From the NCBI GenBank assembly GCA_004213235.1, contig SHAI01000116.1, forward strand, positions 1 to 8,070: a DNA stretch of 8,070 nucleotides. Direction: 5' to 3'. A program made the position numbers and the translations under genes. This document shows, one piece after another, positions 1-6,428 of this stretch (positions are counted from its first letter, which is position 1; every line of letters begins with the position of its first letter). The notes beneath the pieces are model-generated. The model was not told where the DNA came from, did not search any database, and saw nothing but the letters and a program-made list of their open reading frames with translations. The DNA is from Parvularculaceae bacterium. GTDB taxonomy: Bacteria > Pseudomonadota > Alphaproteobacteria > Caulobacterales > Parvularculaceae.

Positions 1-84
1 CCAGACAACCGGCTCTCGCGTTGTGGCTGCTGCGAATAACCCAAGGGCAATGCCTATCGCAATAAATAAGGCGGTCACGCTCAT
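1..84 (-). CDS. N-terminal fragment of an unidentified membrane or exported protein
   Basis: Reading leftward from an ATG at 84-82, an open frame runs 28 codons without a stop and leaves the window. The peptide begins MSVTALFIAIGIALGLFAAA and continues TTREPVVW, so it opens with one hydrophobic stretch typical of a signal anchor or uncleaved signal peptide. A GGG-rich element about 9 nt upstream of the ATG may be its ribosome binding site. An in-frame GTG at 114-112 would add ten residues including a lysine, giving a more usual positively charged N-terminus, but it lacks a clear Shine-Dalgarno. An in-frame TAA lies a few codons above that GTG. It lies downstream of the MFS gene on the same strand. 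Too little is visible to name a family. Confidence 0.4.
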   Translation of the reverse strand, partial: MSVTALFIAIGIALGLFAAATTREPVVW

Positions 85-278
85 GGATACGATCCCTAGC
101 CCTTTTTGCTGCACGCGGTTTCGGTATCGCGCTGGTTAAAAAATTCTGCACATCTGTGAGCGCTTTGGCCTGCTGTCAGAGCGCATTATTATGCCGAAGG
201 CGGGTAGGCCGAATTCGACAAGCCGCTTATAGCATGAATTGAAACGATTATTCCTTAACGGACGCGCTAAGGTTTATT

Positions 279-1616
279 TCAAATTCCATTGGGCATGGCG
301 GTTTTTCGCTTTGCCCGATAGATCATGGTCACCCCAATACAAATCATGCCGATGCCGACGGCGATGAACGTCAATTCCGGGCGCGCGCCCGTTCGGGTGA
401 TGAAGAGGATCGCGAGTGAGCCCGGAATAGCGAACAGTGCGCTGGCGAAAACCATTGCGGCCATGATGCGGGCCCTGGTTTCCGGCGGTGCCCGGCGCTG
501 AACAGCGGCCTGCAATGGGGCAATATAAACTCCCATCAAAGCCGATGTGGAAACAAATGACCCGGTGATAAACCACCCTAAGGGCGTGGTGAACAATTTG
601 TTGACGGTGAACGGGTTGGTTGTGTCGGCAGAAAGTATGGGTGCCACTAAGGTAATCGCAATGGATATGGTGCCGGCAAGGATGACCGCGATGGTGGAAT
701 GCTTAAGACCGTCAGTTTTCTTCGACAGGCTGGCCGCATAGATGGCACCCATTCCGGCCCCGATTGCGAAAAGCACGTTTAAAACCGTTGCGGTTTGCGC
801 GTCTGCATTGAGGGCGTCGCGGGCGAATAAGGGGACGATCACCGTCACAGCGGTCGTTAAGAAGTAGAAGGCGGAAACGCCGAGAAGCGGTGCGGCGACA
901 CCTGGCGCGTCGAACACGAACCGAAACATGCGGTAGCATTGTGTGAACCAGTTGAAGCTGAGCTTCAGCGACGGCGCGTTCGCAGCCGCAGGCAGTGTGC
1001 GCAGGGAGGCCAGCCAACCAATGAAAGCTGCTGCAATAAGCGTGATCCCAACCTTAACCCCGCCACCCTCGCTGACGATCAAAAATCCGCCGACTGCGTA
1101 TCCAAGCAGAATGAACCCGAACAGGCCAGCATTACATAAGCCCGCCCCGCGAAGCAGTTCGTCTGGTGCGAGATATTTCGGCATTGAGCTGACCCGAACG
1201 GGTGAATAGAAGGCCGACTGCGCCCCCATGAAAAACAGCATGGCGACAGCCAGAATCCCGTTGCCAGTGATGAAGGCCCCTGCGGCTACGACCATCAGAA
1301 TGATTTCTGCGAACTTGGTTCGCCGAAACATCATCGAGGTCTCATATTTGTCCGCTAACTGACCCGATAGCGGGGTGAACAACATGATCGCTGCCGGGAA
1401 TAGAGCCCCAATAACCGGCATTGCATCATCGGGATTGTCAAAAAAGGGGACCTTTACAATGCCGTAAGGGATGCCGACGAGCAGCGCCTGGCGCAGGGTG
1501 TTATCGGCGAATGTCCCTAGCGACAGGGTCCACCAAACTGGCCAGAAGCGTTGCTGGAAGAAAAGCGGCCTTGCAGAATCTGCCGCGCTATTTCGTGGGT
1601 CTTGTTCGCTCGTCAT
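279..1616 (-). CDS. MFS transporter, LplT / Aas N-terminal-like (putative lysophospholipid transporter)
   Basis: This 445-residue inner-membrane protein has roughly twelve hydrophobic segments, the normal size and topology of a major facilitator. Family signs are the N-terminal block WPVWWTLSLGTFADNTLRQA (about residues 25-44), resembling the F-x-DN signature of LplT-type carriers. A motif-A-like loop SGQLADKYETS follows at about 84-94, then GAQSAFYSPVRVSSMPKYLA at about 131-150, which matches the LplT pattern of G-x-Q-S-A-x-F-x-P-V. In E. coli, LplT moves lysophospholipids to the inner leaflet for re-acylation by Aas; in many bacteria the carrier is fused to acyltransferase and acyl-ACP ligase domains. 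Here only the carrier domain is present and no acyltransferase follows within the window. The ATG is supported by GGAGG at 1625-1629, spaced 8 nt. Substrate is inferred, not shown; another MFS substrate is possible. Confidence 0.75.
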   Translation of the reverse strand: MTSEQDPRNSAADSARPLFFQQRFWPVWWTLSLGTFADNTLRQALLVGIPYGIVKVPFFDNPDDAMPVIGALFPAAIMLFTPLSGQLADKYETSMMFRRTKFAEIILMVVAAGAFITGNGILAVAMLFFMGAQSAFYSPVRVSSMPKYLAPDELLRGAGLCNAGLFGFILLGYAVGGFLIVSEGGGVKVGITLIAAAFIGWLASLRTLPAAANAPSLKLSFNWFTQCYRMFRFVFDAPGVAAPLLGVSAFYFLTTAVTVIVPLFARDALNADAQTATVLNVLFAIGAGMGAIYAASLSKKTDGLKHSTIAVILAGTISIAITLVAPILSADTTNPFTVNKLFTTPLGWFITGSFVSTSALMGVYIAPLQAAVQRRAPPETRARIMAAMVFASALFAIPGSLAILFITRTGARPELTFIAVGIGMICIGVTMIYRAKRKTAMPNGI

Positions 1617-1663
1617 TGGGGAAGCCTCCGTCTACGCTTCTTGCGGCGCATATGAAGATTGAC

Positions 1664-1694
1664 TTGACCCTTTTTTGGCGGCGTTCGCTAGTCT
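1664..1694 (+). promoter_or_regulatory. Candidate plus-strand promoter upstream of uppP
   Basis: TTGACC at 1664-1669 is followed after 18 bp by CTAGTC at 1688-1693, within GCTAGTCT at 1687-1694. This resembles the alphaproteobacterial housekeeping promoter pattern of a TTGAC box and a GCTA-type -10 element, though the spacing is on the long side and a second TTGACT at 1659-1664 overlaps. Transcription would begin near 1700, giving uppP an untranslated leader of about 220 nt. The 8-mer GCGTTCGC occurs twice around the -10 region (1681-1688 and 1697-1704). This is a sequence match only. Confidence 0.35.
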
Positions 1695-1740
1695 TTGCGT
1701 TCGCACAGCCATTGGATGATCTCTTACGGGCCAAATTTCG

Positions 1741-1750
1741 GCTGGCCAGC
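1741..1750. repeat. 10-bp perfect palindrome in the MFS/uppP intergenic region
   Basis: GCTGGCCAGC is a perfect self-complementary decamer with no extension of symmetry on either side. It lies between two divergent genes and downstream of the candidate promoter at 1664-1694. It could be a protein binding site, but a 10-bp palindrome in GC-rich DNA may also be chance. Confidence 0.3.
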
Positions 1751-1762
1751 GGCCTGTGTTCG

Positions 1763-1806
1763 GCGTTCACTGAACTTTAATGCCTGGCAGCACCGTTAGT
1801 GAACGC
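1763..1806. repeat. Inverted repeat with 9-bp arms in the MFS/uppP divergent region
   Basis: GCGTTCACT at 1763-1771 is exactly complementary to AGTGAACGC at 1798-1806, enclosing 26 nt. The left arm also overlaps a second dyad, GTTC-ACT-GAAC at 1765-1775. As RNA it would form a stem-loop in the leader of uppP; as DNA it could be an operator shared by the two divergent genes. No T-run follows on the plus strand, so it is not a typical intrinsic terminator. The rest of 1617-1918 holds no supportable gene. Confidence 0.45.
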
Positions 1807-1918
1807 GATTCCGTTTAAGTGTACCCATTGTGGGGATTCAGGGTAGACCGCATACCGTCGTCTGAAGATCGCCGAGCCCGGGTAAACCGGCCGCACTGTC
1901 TGAAAGTTGTGAACAGCC

Positions 1919-2734
1919 ATGCCGCTCATTCAGTTGATTGTTCTTGCAATAGTCCAGGGGATTACGGAGTTCCTCCCCATTTCATCATCTGCTCATCTCA
2001 TCCTCGCCCCGCTCTTGATCGATGAATGGTCAGACCAAGGCGCAATCATGGATGTTGCGGCTCATATCGGGACCCTCTTTGCGGTGCTGATATATTTCCG
2101 CTCGGAAACCGCCACATTGTGTCGAGGCGGCATTGATGCGCTGAGGTTCAAGGCGTCGGCAGATCGAAAACTGTTTCTCCAAATAGCGCTGGCCAGTGTG
2201 CCGGTGGTGCTTGTCGGGGCGGTCGTGGCGCTGACCGGAATGATTAATTACCTACGTTCTCCTTACGTCATTGCCTGGGCGAGTATTTTTTTCGGTATCC
2301 TGCTCTGGCACGCTGATCGCGCGCTGGGGGACAAAGAAGGTCTGCAGCGGATCAGTTGGCGTGAAGCGGTCGTTATTGGTCTGGCGCAGATGTTGGCGAT
2401 TGTGCCAGGGACAAGTCGATCGGGGGTGACCATTACCGCGGCGCGCTACCTTGGTTGGTCCCGCACTGAGGCGGCGCGTTTTTCCATATTGCTGGCGATC
2501 CCGTCGATCCTCGCAATTGGTGGATTTGCCGCGCTTGAGTTATTCTCTGAGGGTAATGTTGGGGACATGAGAGCTGTTGCCCTGATGGCGGCGCTTTCGT
2601 TCATTGTGGCCCTTTTGACAATTTCCGTCTTCATGAACTTCACCCGCAAGCTCAGTTTCACGCCCTTCGTGATCTACCGCGTGCTCATGGGATTGGCCCT
2701 GTTAGCAATTGCGCCCCGCTTGGTGGCTGCCTGA
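1919..2734 (+). CDS. uppP: Undecaprenyl-diphosphatase UppP (BacA family)
   Basis: This integral membrane enzyme dephosphorylates undecaprenyl pyrophosphate to undecaprenyl phosphate, recycling the lipid carrier used for peptidoglycan and other surface polymers; overexpression of the family gives bacitracin resistance. The 271-residue length is typical. The first signature motif is at residues 13-27 (QGITEFLPISSSAHL), with Gln13 and Glu17 filling the E/Q-x-x-x-E pattern and His26 conserved. The second, PGTSRSG at 163-169, contains the catalytic arginine (Arg167, equivalent to Arg174 in E. coli). About eight hydrophobic segments are visible. An in-frame TGA three codons upstream fixes the ATG, although its Shine-Dalgarno (a GAAAG-like stretch) is weak. 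It is transcribed away from the MFS gene and probably on its own. Assignment is secure. Confidence 0.97.
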   Translation: MPLIQLIVLAIVQGITEFLPISSSAHLILAPLLIDEWSDQGAIMDVAAHIGTLFAVLIYFRSETATLCRGGIDALRFKASADRKLFLQIALASVPVVLVGAVVALTGMINYLRSPYVIAWASIFFGILLWHADRALGDKEGLQRISWREAVVIGLAQMLAIVPGTSRSGVTITAARYLGWSRTEAARFSILLAIPSILAIGGFAALELFSEGNVGDMRAVALMAALSFIVALLTISVFMNFTRKLSFTPFVIYRVLMGLALLAIAPRLVAA

Positions 2735-2834
2735 GCCGGGTTATTTGCGTATCTAGCGTACTGCTGCGCTGCGACAATTTCGACTTGGACGGCGCACGAT
2801 CGTTATGGTTAAGCCATTGAAAGGCCTATTCCTG

Positions 2835-2863
2835 GAAACAGATACCTATTGAATTGTTATAAT
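2835..2863 (+). promoter_or_regulatory. Extended -10 promoter upstream of the DUF1150 gene
   Basis: A perfect TATAAT at 2858-2863 is preceded directly by TGT (2855-2857), which makes an extended -10 element. A weak -35 match, GAAACA at 2835-2840, sits 17 bp away; an extended -10 commonly compensates for a poor -35. The expected transcription start is near 2870, giving a leader of about 107 nt before the DUF1150 ATG. The location in an uppP-DUF1150 gap of 242 bp fits separate transcription of the two genes. Confidence 0.5.
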
Positions 2864-2875
2864 CTAACACTACCT

Positions 2876-2899
2876 GAAGCAGCGATATGCGCTGTCTTC
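2876..2899 (+). other. Leader hairpin at the predicted 5' end of the DUF1150 mRNA
   Basis: The left arm GAAGCAGCG (2876-2884) pairs with 2890-2899 (CGCTG, one bulged T at 2895, then CTTC) across a 5-nt loop ATATG. This gives nine base pairs. A TTTT stretch follows at 2904-2907, four bases after the stem. It begins only a few nucleotides after the predicted transcription start. It may stabilise the 5' end, act as an attenuator, or serve as a weak terminator for transcripts reading out of uppP. Confidence 0.4.
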
Positions 2900-2976
2900 A
2901 CCGTTTTCTAGGTTTTGGCCGCGCATAATAAGCTCGGTTCGTCAATTTGGCACCGAGATTTGAAGGAAGATCGCCC

Positions 2977-3276
2977 ATGGCTCATGACCGAATTCCGTTC
3001 TGGCAATACGATGATGACTTTGTGAGCGCGCTGTCACCCAAGGAATTTGAAGAGTTGGGCGGAAAGCGTCTGGTCTATGTCCGACCGGTTGAGGTTGCCG
3101 AGGTTGCAGATGAACTCGTCGATGATGAAACAGGTATTGCGATCGACCTGCCTGAGGACGCGATTTTGTATTCTGTCCATGCGGCAAATGGCGAACGTAT
3201 CGCTTTAGTTGGCGATCGGGCTCTTGCCTTTGCGGCGGCGCGTCAGCACGAGATGAGCCCCGTCAGCGTTCACTAA
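2977..3276 (+). CDS. DUF1150 family protein
   Basis: This is a small acidic protein of 99 residues with no signal peptide or membrane segment. It matches the DUF1150 family in its core: RLVYVRPVEVAEV at about 31-43, then AILYSVHAANGERIALVGDR and an ending ARQHEMSPVSVH, the family's conserved C-terminal signature. The function of DUF1150 is not known; in Alphaproteobacteria it often sits beside small heat-shock genes or near rpoN-ptsN, and here it converges on ptsN. The ATG at 2977 was chosen over an upstream in-frame TTG at 2947 because GAAGGAAGA (2962-2970) provides a good Shine-Dalgarno with normal spacing and the extra ten residues look non-conserved. The family call is firm, the role is unknown. 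Confidence 0.88.
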   Translation: MAHDRIPFWQYDDDFVSALSPKEFEELGGKRLVYVRPVEVAEVADELVDDETGIAIDLPEDAILYSVHAANGERIALVGDRALAFAAARQHEMSPVSVH

Positions 3277-3280
3277 CAGG

Positions 3281-3322
3281 CAGGTTTTGCCAATCAGGTT
3301 TTGCCAGGCAGGTTTTCCACGA
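3281..3322. repeat. Tandem repeat, three copies of a 14-bp unit
   Basis: CAGGTTTTGCCA begins at 3281 and again at 3295, and a third copy with one base missing (CAGGTTTTCCA) begins at 3309. The period is exactly 14 bp. The array starts four bases after the DUF1150 stop codon, in the 122-bp convergent gap before the ptsN stop. The T4 runs inside each unit and short GGC/GCC complementarities could aid termination, but no strong stem is present. The remainder of the gap (3323-3398) shows no gene. Confidence 0.7.
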
Positions 3323-3398
3323 TTATTCGGGCACATCTGTCCGGACCGCGCCCCTTGCTGGATAGTCTGGCGCACTTTGCCCGCGCTGTCGCCGCAGT

Positions 3399-3863
3399 TT
3401 AAGCGGCGTCGACCCGGGTTGTTTCTGTGACAATCGCGAACATTGCCTCGGCCGTTTCCGCACCGCGCAGGGCGTCCCGGGTACTTCCGTCCCGAAGAAG
3501 ACGCGTCACCTTGGCAAGCGCCTTGAGATGCGCTGCCGTGGCCTCTTCCGGCGCGAGCAGGACGAACACAAGGTCGACGGGTTCGTCATCCAGAGCGTCA
3601 AACGCCAGGGGCTGTTCGAGTTTAACGAATAATGCGCAGATCCGGTCGAGGCCTTCAATTTTCCCATGAGGAATGGCAACGCCATGGCCAACGCCCGTCG
3701 ACCCCAGCTTCTCGCGGGCCATCAGTGCCGCTTCAACGTCTTTGGCAGCGACATTGGTGTGTTTCGCTGCAAGTGACGCGATTTGAGATAGTACGTCCCG
3801 TTTGCAGCGCGCACTCATATCGTGCTCGATGCTTTCGAGTGTCAAATAATCCCCGAGACCCAT
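3399..3863 (-). CDS. ptsN: Nitrogen regulatory PTS protein EIIA-Ntr (PtsN)
   Basis: This cytoplasmic protein of 154 residues is the usual size for a single EIIA type-2 domain. It receives phosphate from HPr-like NPr in the PTS-Ntr relay and regulates targets such as potassium transport and sensor kinases according to its phosphorylation state, rather than moving sugar. The phosphorylated histidine is His66 in GHGVAIPHGKIE (residues 59-70). The N-terminal MGLGDYLTLESIEHDM and the segment EPVDLVFVLLAPEEATAAHLKALAKVTRLL (about 93-122) are characteristic. It is the last gene of the lptC-to-ptsN array, 248 bp beyond hpf, so it may have its own promoter. The ATG has only a modest GGTG ribosome binding element 4 nt upstream. 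No truncation or missing key residue is apparent. Confidence 0.95.
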   Translation of the reverse strand: MGLGDYLTLESIEHDMSARCKRDVLSQIASLAAKHTNVAAKDVEAALMAREKLGSTGVGHGVAIPHGKIEGLDRICALFVKLEQPLAFDALDDEPVDLVFVLLAPEEATAAHLKALAKVTRLLRDGSTRDALRGAETAEAMFAIVTETTRVDAA

Positions 3864-3986
3864 GGTTCACCAATTCATCAACGCGGCACGCGGCCGCTTG
3901 TGCACTGCATTCTTCGAATTCTTCGCTTTTTCAACGAGAGCATCGTTCTGGTCGAGTTCTGGCCAAATTTTGATCAGGCCGCTCCA

Positions 3987-4006
3987 GGGGCGCGAGCGCA
4001 CGCCCC
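3987..4006. other. GC-rich hairpin in the hpf-ptsN gap
   Basis: The 20-bp stretch from GGGGCG to CGCCCC folds into a stem of eight pairs with one mismatch/wobble around a four-base loop. It lies in the 248-bp gap between hpf and ptsN, which otherwise holds no gene I can support. There is no adjacent T-run on either strand, so it is not a standard intrinsic terminator. It could be a processing or stabilising hairpin between the two cistrons. Confidence 0.4.
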
Positions 4007-4111
4007 ATAATGCGCCGGACCCATGCCCGTGCCGCGCCCCGCTAATTTCATGCAGGAACTGCAACCCGGCGTCACATACGCTCATTTTCGCCGAATGCAA
4101 TCTGTTTCGGG

Positions 4112-4687
4112 TTAATTTGTTGGGTCAATCCAACCAATATGTCCATCACGGCGTCGATAAACGATATTTATTTGTCCATGAGCCGCGTTTTTGAAGACAA
4201 AAGCCGGGTCTTCGGACAGGTCCAGTTGCATCACGGCGTCGCTGACGGTCATTTCCCGCACCTTGGTCTGACTTTCCGCGATGACCATGGGCGCATCCTG
4301 TGCGCTATCGTTGCCCTGGTCTTCTTCTTCCTGTGGCGAAGCGAGGAGGAAATACGCTGCATTTTCCGCCGGTAGAGGGTCCTTGTTGGCGGCGTAATGA
4401 TCTTTTAAGCGCCGCTTATAGCGGCGGACGCGCTTTTCGAGTTTCGCAAGTGCGCTATCGAATGCACCATATGCATCGCCAGCTTCATCATGAGCGGCTA
4501 AAAATACACCCGACGCCAAATGCGTGGTCATTTCGCAGCCAACAATATGTCGTTCTTTGGTAAAGGTTACGACGGCCTCTGCGCCGCGTTCAAAATATTT
4601 TTTAATTCCGTCACTCAGACGATCGCCAACATATGTTTGCAAGGCATCGCCCAAATCCATATTTTTACCGGTGACCTGAATATCCAT
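4112..4687 (-). CDS. hpf: Long-form ribosome hibernation promoting factor (HPF / sigma-54 modulation protein)
   Basis: This 191-residue protein has the two domains of long HPF. An S30AE/YfiA-like N-terminal domain spans about 1-100, with a basic helix KLEKRVRRYKRRLKDHY at about 82-98 that contacts 16S rRNA. After an acidic linker (about 105-135), the C-terminal dimerisation domain covers about 137-190, with MTVSDAVMQLDLSEDPAFVF and GQINIVYRRRDGHIGWIDP. Long HPF dimerises 70S ribosomes into inactive 100S particles during starvation; short forms lack the tail. The longest open frame begins 49 codons earlier, but the ATG at 4687 has a near-perfect AAGGAGGT just upstream and gives the family N-terminus MDIQVTGKNMDLGDAL. 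It lies 188 bp after rpoN, the usual place for this gene. Older names call it a sigma-54 modulation protein. Confidence 0.95.
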   Translation of the reverse strand: MDIQVTGKNMDLGDALQTYVGDRLSDGIKKYFERGAEAVVTFTKERHIVGCEMTTHLASGVFLAAHDEAGDAYGAFDSALAKLEKRVRRYKRRLKDHYAANKDPLPAENAAYFLLASPQEEEDQGNDSAQDAPMVIAESQTKVREMTVSDAVMQLDLSEDPAFVFKNAAHGQINIVYRRRDGHIGWIDPTN

Positions 4688-4690
4688 TGA

Positions 4691-4698
4691 ACCTCCTT
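4691..4698 (-). promoter_or_regulatory. Strong Shine-Dalgarno of hpf
   Basis: On the minus strand the sequence reads AAGGAGGT, then TCA, then ATG. It is the best ribosome binding site in the window and decides the hpf start at 4687 against the longer open frame that begins at 4834. Such a strong site fits a protein made in large amounts when cells enter stationary phase. Confidence 0.85.
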
Positions 4699-4875
4699 TA
4701 TGCGACGGGAAATGCCGCGGATGGGAAAGCGCAGTAGCGCGTTTTGGGTCGGGTTCAGCACAATAATCCATGCCAGTCCGACCATTGCGCCCAACGCACG
4801 TGCAGCATTGCAAAACAACCTTTTGTCGCTGCAACGTCTATCTAATATCGACCCTTGCGGCGTTGATTCCAAGCC

Positions 4876-6411
4876 TTAAATCGCCGCCCGGGCTGCGGCG
4901 CGCCGCCGTTGCACGGACGAGGGGATCGACATGCTTTCGCGATATTTTGCGACTGTCCGCCGGGCGATGTCTACGCCCTCAGCGCGCAATAACTCGACAA
5001 TCTTGTCATCGGACAAGACTGACTTTGGTGTTTCACTGGTGATCAGTTCGCGGATGCGGTGACGTATGGCTTCCGCGGAATGGGCCTCGCCGCCGCAATT
5101 AGACGCGATCGAGGCCGTGAAGAAATATTTCAGCTCAAACACGCCGCGCGGCGTGGCGACATATTTGTTCGACGTTACCCGCGAGACGGTCGATTCATGC
5201 ATTTCAATGGCGTCGGCAACTGCGCGCAGATTAAGCGGGCGTAGATAAGTGATGCCGTGCACCAGGAAGGCGTCCTGCTGGCGTACGATTTCCCCTGCGA
5301 CTTTGAGAATAGTCCGTGCCCGTTGGTCTAAGCTTTTGACAAGCCAGCTTGCGTTGGAAAACTGTTCCTGGAGAAAAATTGCATCTTTCTCAGGCGTCTT
5401 TGTTTTCGCCACTTCGGTATAATAATGCTGGTTTACCAAAACCCTTGGTAGCGTGTCATTGTTCAGTTCGATTTTCCACGCACCATCAGCGGCTTTCTTG
5501 ACAAAAATATCAGGCGCAACAATCTGGACGGGATCCGACCCATAGGCATAACCAGGCTTTGGATTAAGCGAACGTACTTCGGCGATCATGTCGCGGACAT
5601 CTTCTTCACTGGCACCTGTGGCTTTAATCAGGCCTTTCAAATCACCTTTTGCGAGCAGCTCCAGGTTTTCGACGAAGGCAGCCATTGCGGGGTCAAGCCG
5701 GTTTTGATCACCTAATTGAAGGCACAGGCATTCTTTGAGGTCACGCGCACCGACGCCAGCCGGTTCGAAAGTATGAAGGATCGAAATCACCTGCTCAACA
5801 AGAGGTTCATCTGCACCAAGACGGGTGGCGATATCGGCTGTGGTTTCGCGTAAATATCCTGCATCGTCAATAAGATCGATAATGTAGTTTCCAATAAACA
5901 GTTCTTGTGCAGAAGATGTTGCCACCTGCAACTGCTCATTGAGGTGTTCGCGCAAAGTGATTTCGCTGGTGTGGGTGTCGGTGATTTCGCGGCCGTCTTC
6001 AAATCCGCCGCGTCCGCTACCAACATTCGACCAGTCATTTATCCCTTCAGGGCCGGTGTGCGCGGCCTCGCCATCTGCCGTGCCGCCATCTCTTTCTACA
6101 TAAGACGTGTCAAGAGCTTCTTCCGCTATTGCGGTAGCGTCATCCCGCGTTAAATCGAGACTTTCCTCCTGGGGCGGCGCTTTATCGTCCGTATCTGCTT
6201 TGGCAACTTTCTCGTCTGAGGTGCGACGATCCGTTGTGAATTCGTCCTGGTCGCTGGTGCGTTCAAGGAAGGGGTTTTCCTCTAACTGCTGCTCAACGAA
6301 CTCAGTGAGTTCCAGATTAGACAATTGCAGTAATTTTATTGCCTGTTGCAGTTGCGGCGTCATCACCAATTGTTGTGATTGCCGAAGTTCAAGTCTTGGA
6401 GCTAACGCCAC
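4876..6411 (-). CDS. rpoN: RNA polymerase sigma-54 factor RpoN
   Basis: This 511-residue protein directs RNA polymerase to -24/-12 promoters, which need AAA+ enhancer-binding proteins to open. Region I (1-50) is glutamine- and leucine-rich, beginning MALAPRLELRQSQQLVMTPQ. Acidic Region II runs about 51-145. The core-binding domain follows (about 146-330) and contains FEPAGVGARDLKECL at 215-229. The DNA-binding part includes a helix-turn-helix at about 394-415 (LNLRAVADAIEMHESTVSRV) and the RpoN box ARRTVAKYRE at 483-492, all intact. A basic 19-residue tail follows the box. The start codon is GTG at 6411-6409, chosen because it yields the conserved N-terminus; an AAGGA lies upstream. It starts 17 bp after lptB, so the two are very likely co-transcribed and perhaps translationally coupled. 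Confidence 0.98.
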   Translation of the reverse strand: MALAPRLELRQSQQLVMTPQLQQAIKLLQLSNLELTEFVEQQLEENPFLERTSDQDEFTTDRRTSDEKVAKADTDDKAPPQEESLDLTRDDATAIAEEALDTSYVERDGGTADGEAAHTGPEGINDWSNVGSGRGGFEDGREITDTHTSEITLREHLNEQLQVATSSAQELFIGNYIIDLIDDAGYLRETTADIATRLGADEPLVEQVISILHTFEPAGVGARDLKECLCLQLGDQNRLDPAMAAFVENLELLAKGDLKGLIKATGASEEDVRDMIAEVRSLNPKPGYAYGSDPVQIVAPDIFVKKAADGAWKIELNNDTLPRVLVNQHYYTEVAKTKTPEKDAIFLQEQFSNASWLVKSLDQRARTILKVAGEIVRQQDAFLVHGITYLRPLNLRAVADAIEMHESTVSRVTSNKYVATPRGVFELKYFFTASIASNCGGEAHSAEAIRHRIRELITSETPKSVLSDDKIVELLRAEGVDIARRTVAKYRESMSIPSSVQRRRAAARAAI

Positions 6412-6428
6412 ACTGCCCCCATTCCTTG

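Noticed and set aside
160..184. Ten-pair stem (with G-T wobbles on the plus strand) from GCGCTTTGGC to its partner, as a terminator for the MFS gene
   Set aside because: The flanking genes are on the minus strand, where the wobbles become mismatches, and the nearest T-run lies about 17 nt beyond the stem. A weak stem at 254-273 also lacks a T-run on the minus strand.
712..1017. 101-residue minus-strand frame inside the MFS gene
   Set aside because: It is an arginine-rich shadow frame fully within the well-supported MFS coding region.
1799..1846. Tiny plus-strand frame from GTG with a CTHCG zinc-ribbon-like motif
   Set aside because: It has only about 15 codons, one arm of the inverted repeat overlaps its start, and there is no ribosome binding site. 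The Cys-x-x-Cys is most likely chance.
1919..1957. Gln13 in place of the first glutamate of the UppP motif, as a possible loss of activity
   Set aside because: The family motif is E/Q-x-x-x-E and glutamine is a known natural variant; the second glutamate, the histidine and the arginine motif are intact.
3867..4100. 77-residue open frame on the minus strand between hpf and ptsN
   Set aside because: It would start at TTG, has no Shine-Dalgarno, shows no family resemblance or ordered hydrophobic pattern, and spans the GC hairpin. It is better read as non-coding.
4688..4834. 49-codon N-terminal extension of hpf
   Set aside because: The extension (cysteine-rich, unlike the family) lies upstream of a near-perfect Shine-Dalgarno and the canonical MDIQVTGKN start, so it is treated as the rpoN-hpf gap.
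4688..4875. Possible sigma-54 promoter for hpf just after the rpoN stop
   Set aside because: A GG-N10-GC spacing occurs near the rpoN stop, but the flanking bases match the -24/-12 consensus poorly, with no TT before the GC. No better site was found in the gap.
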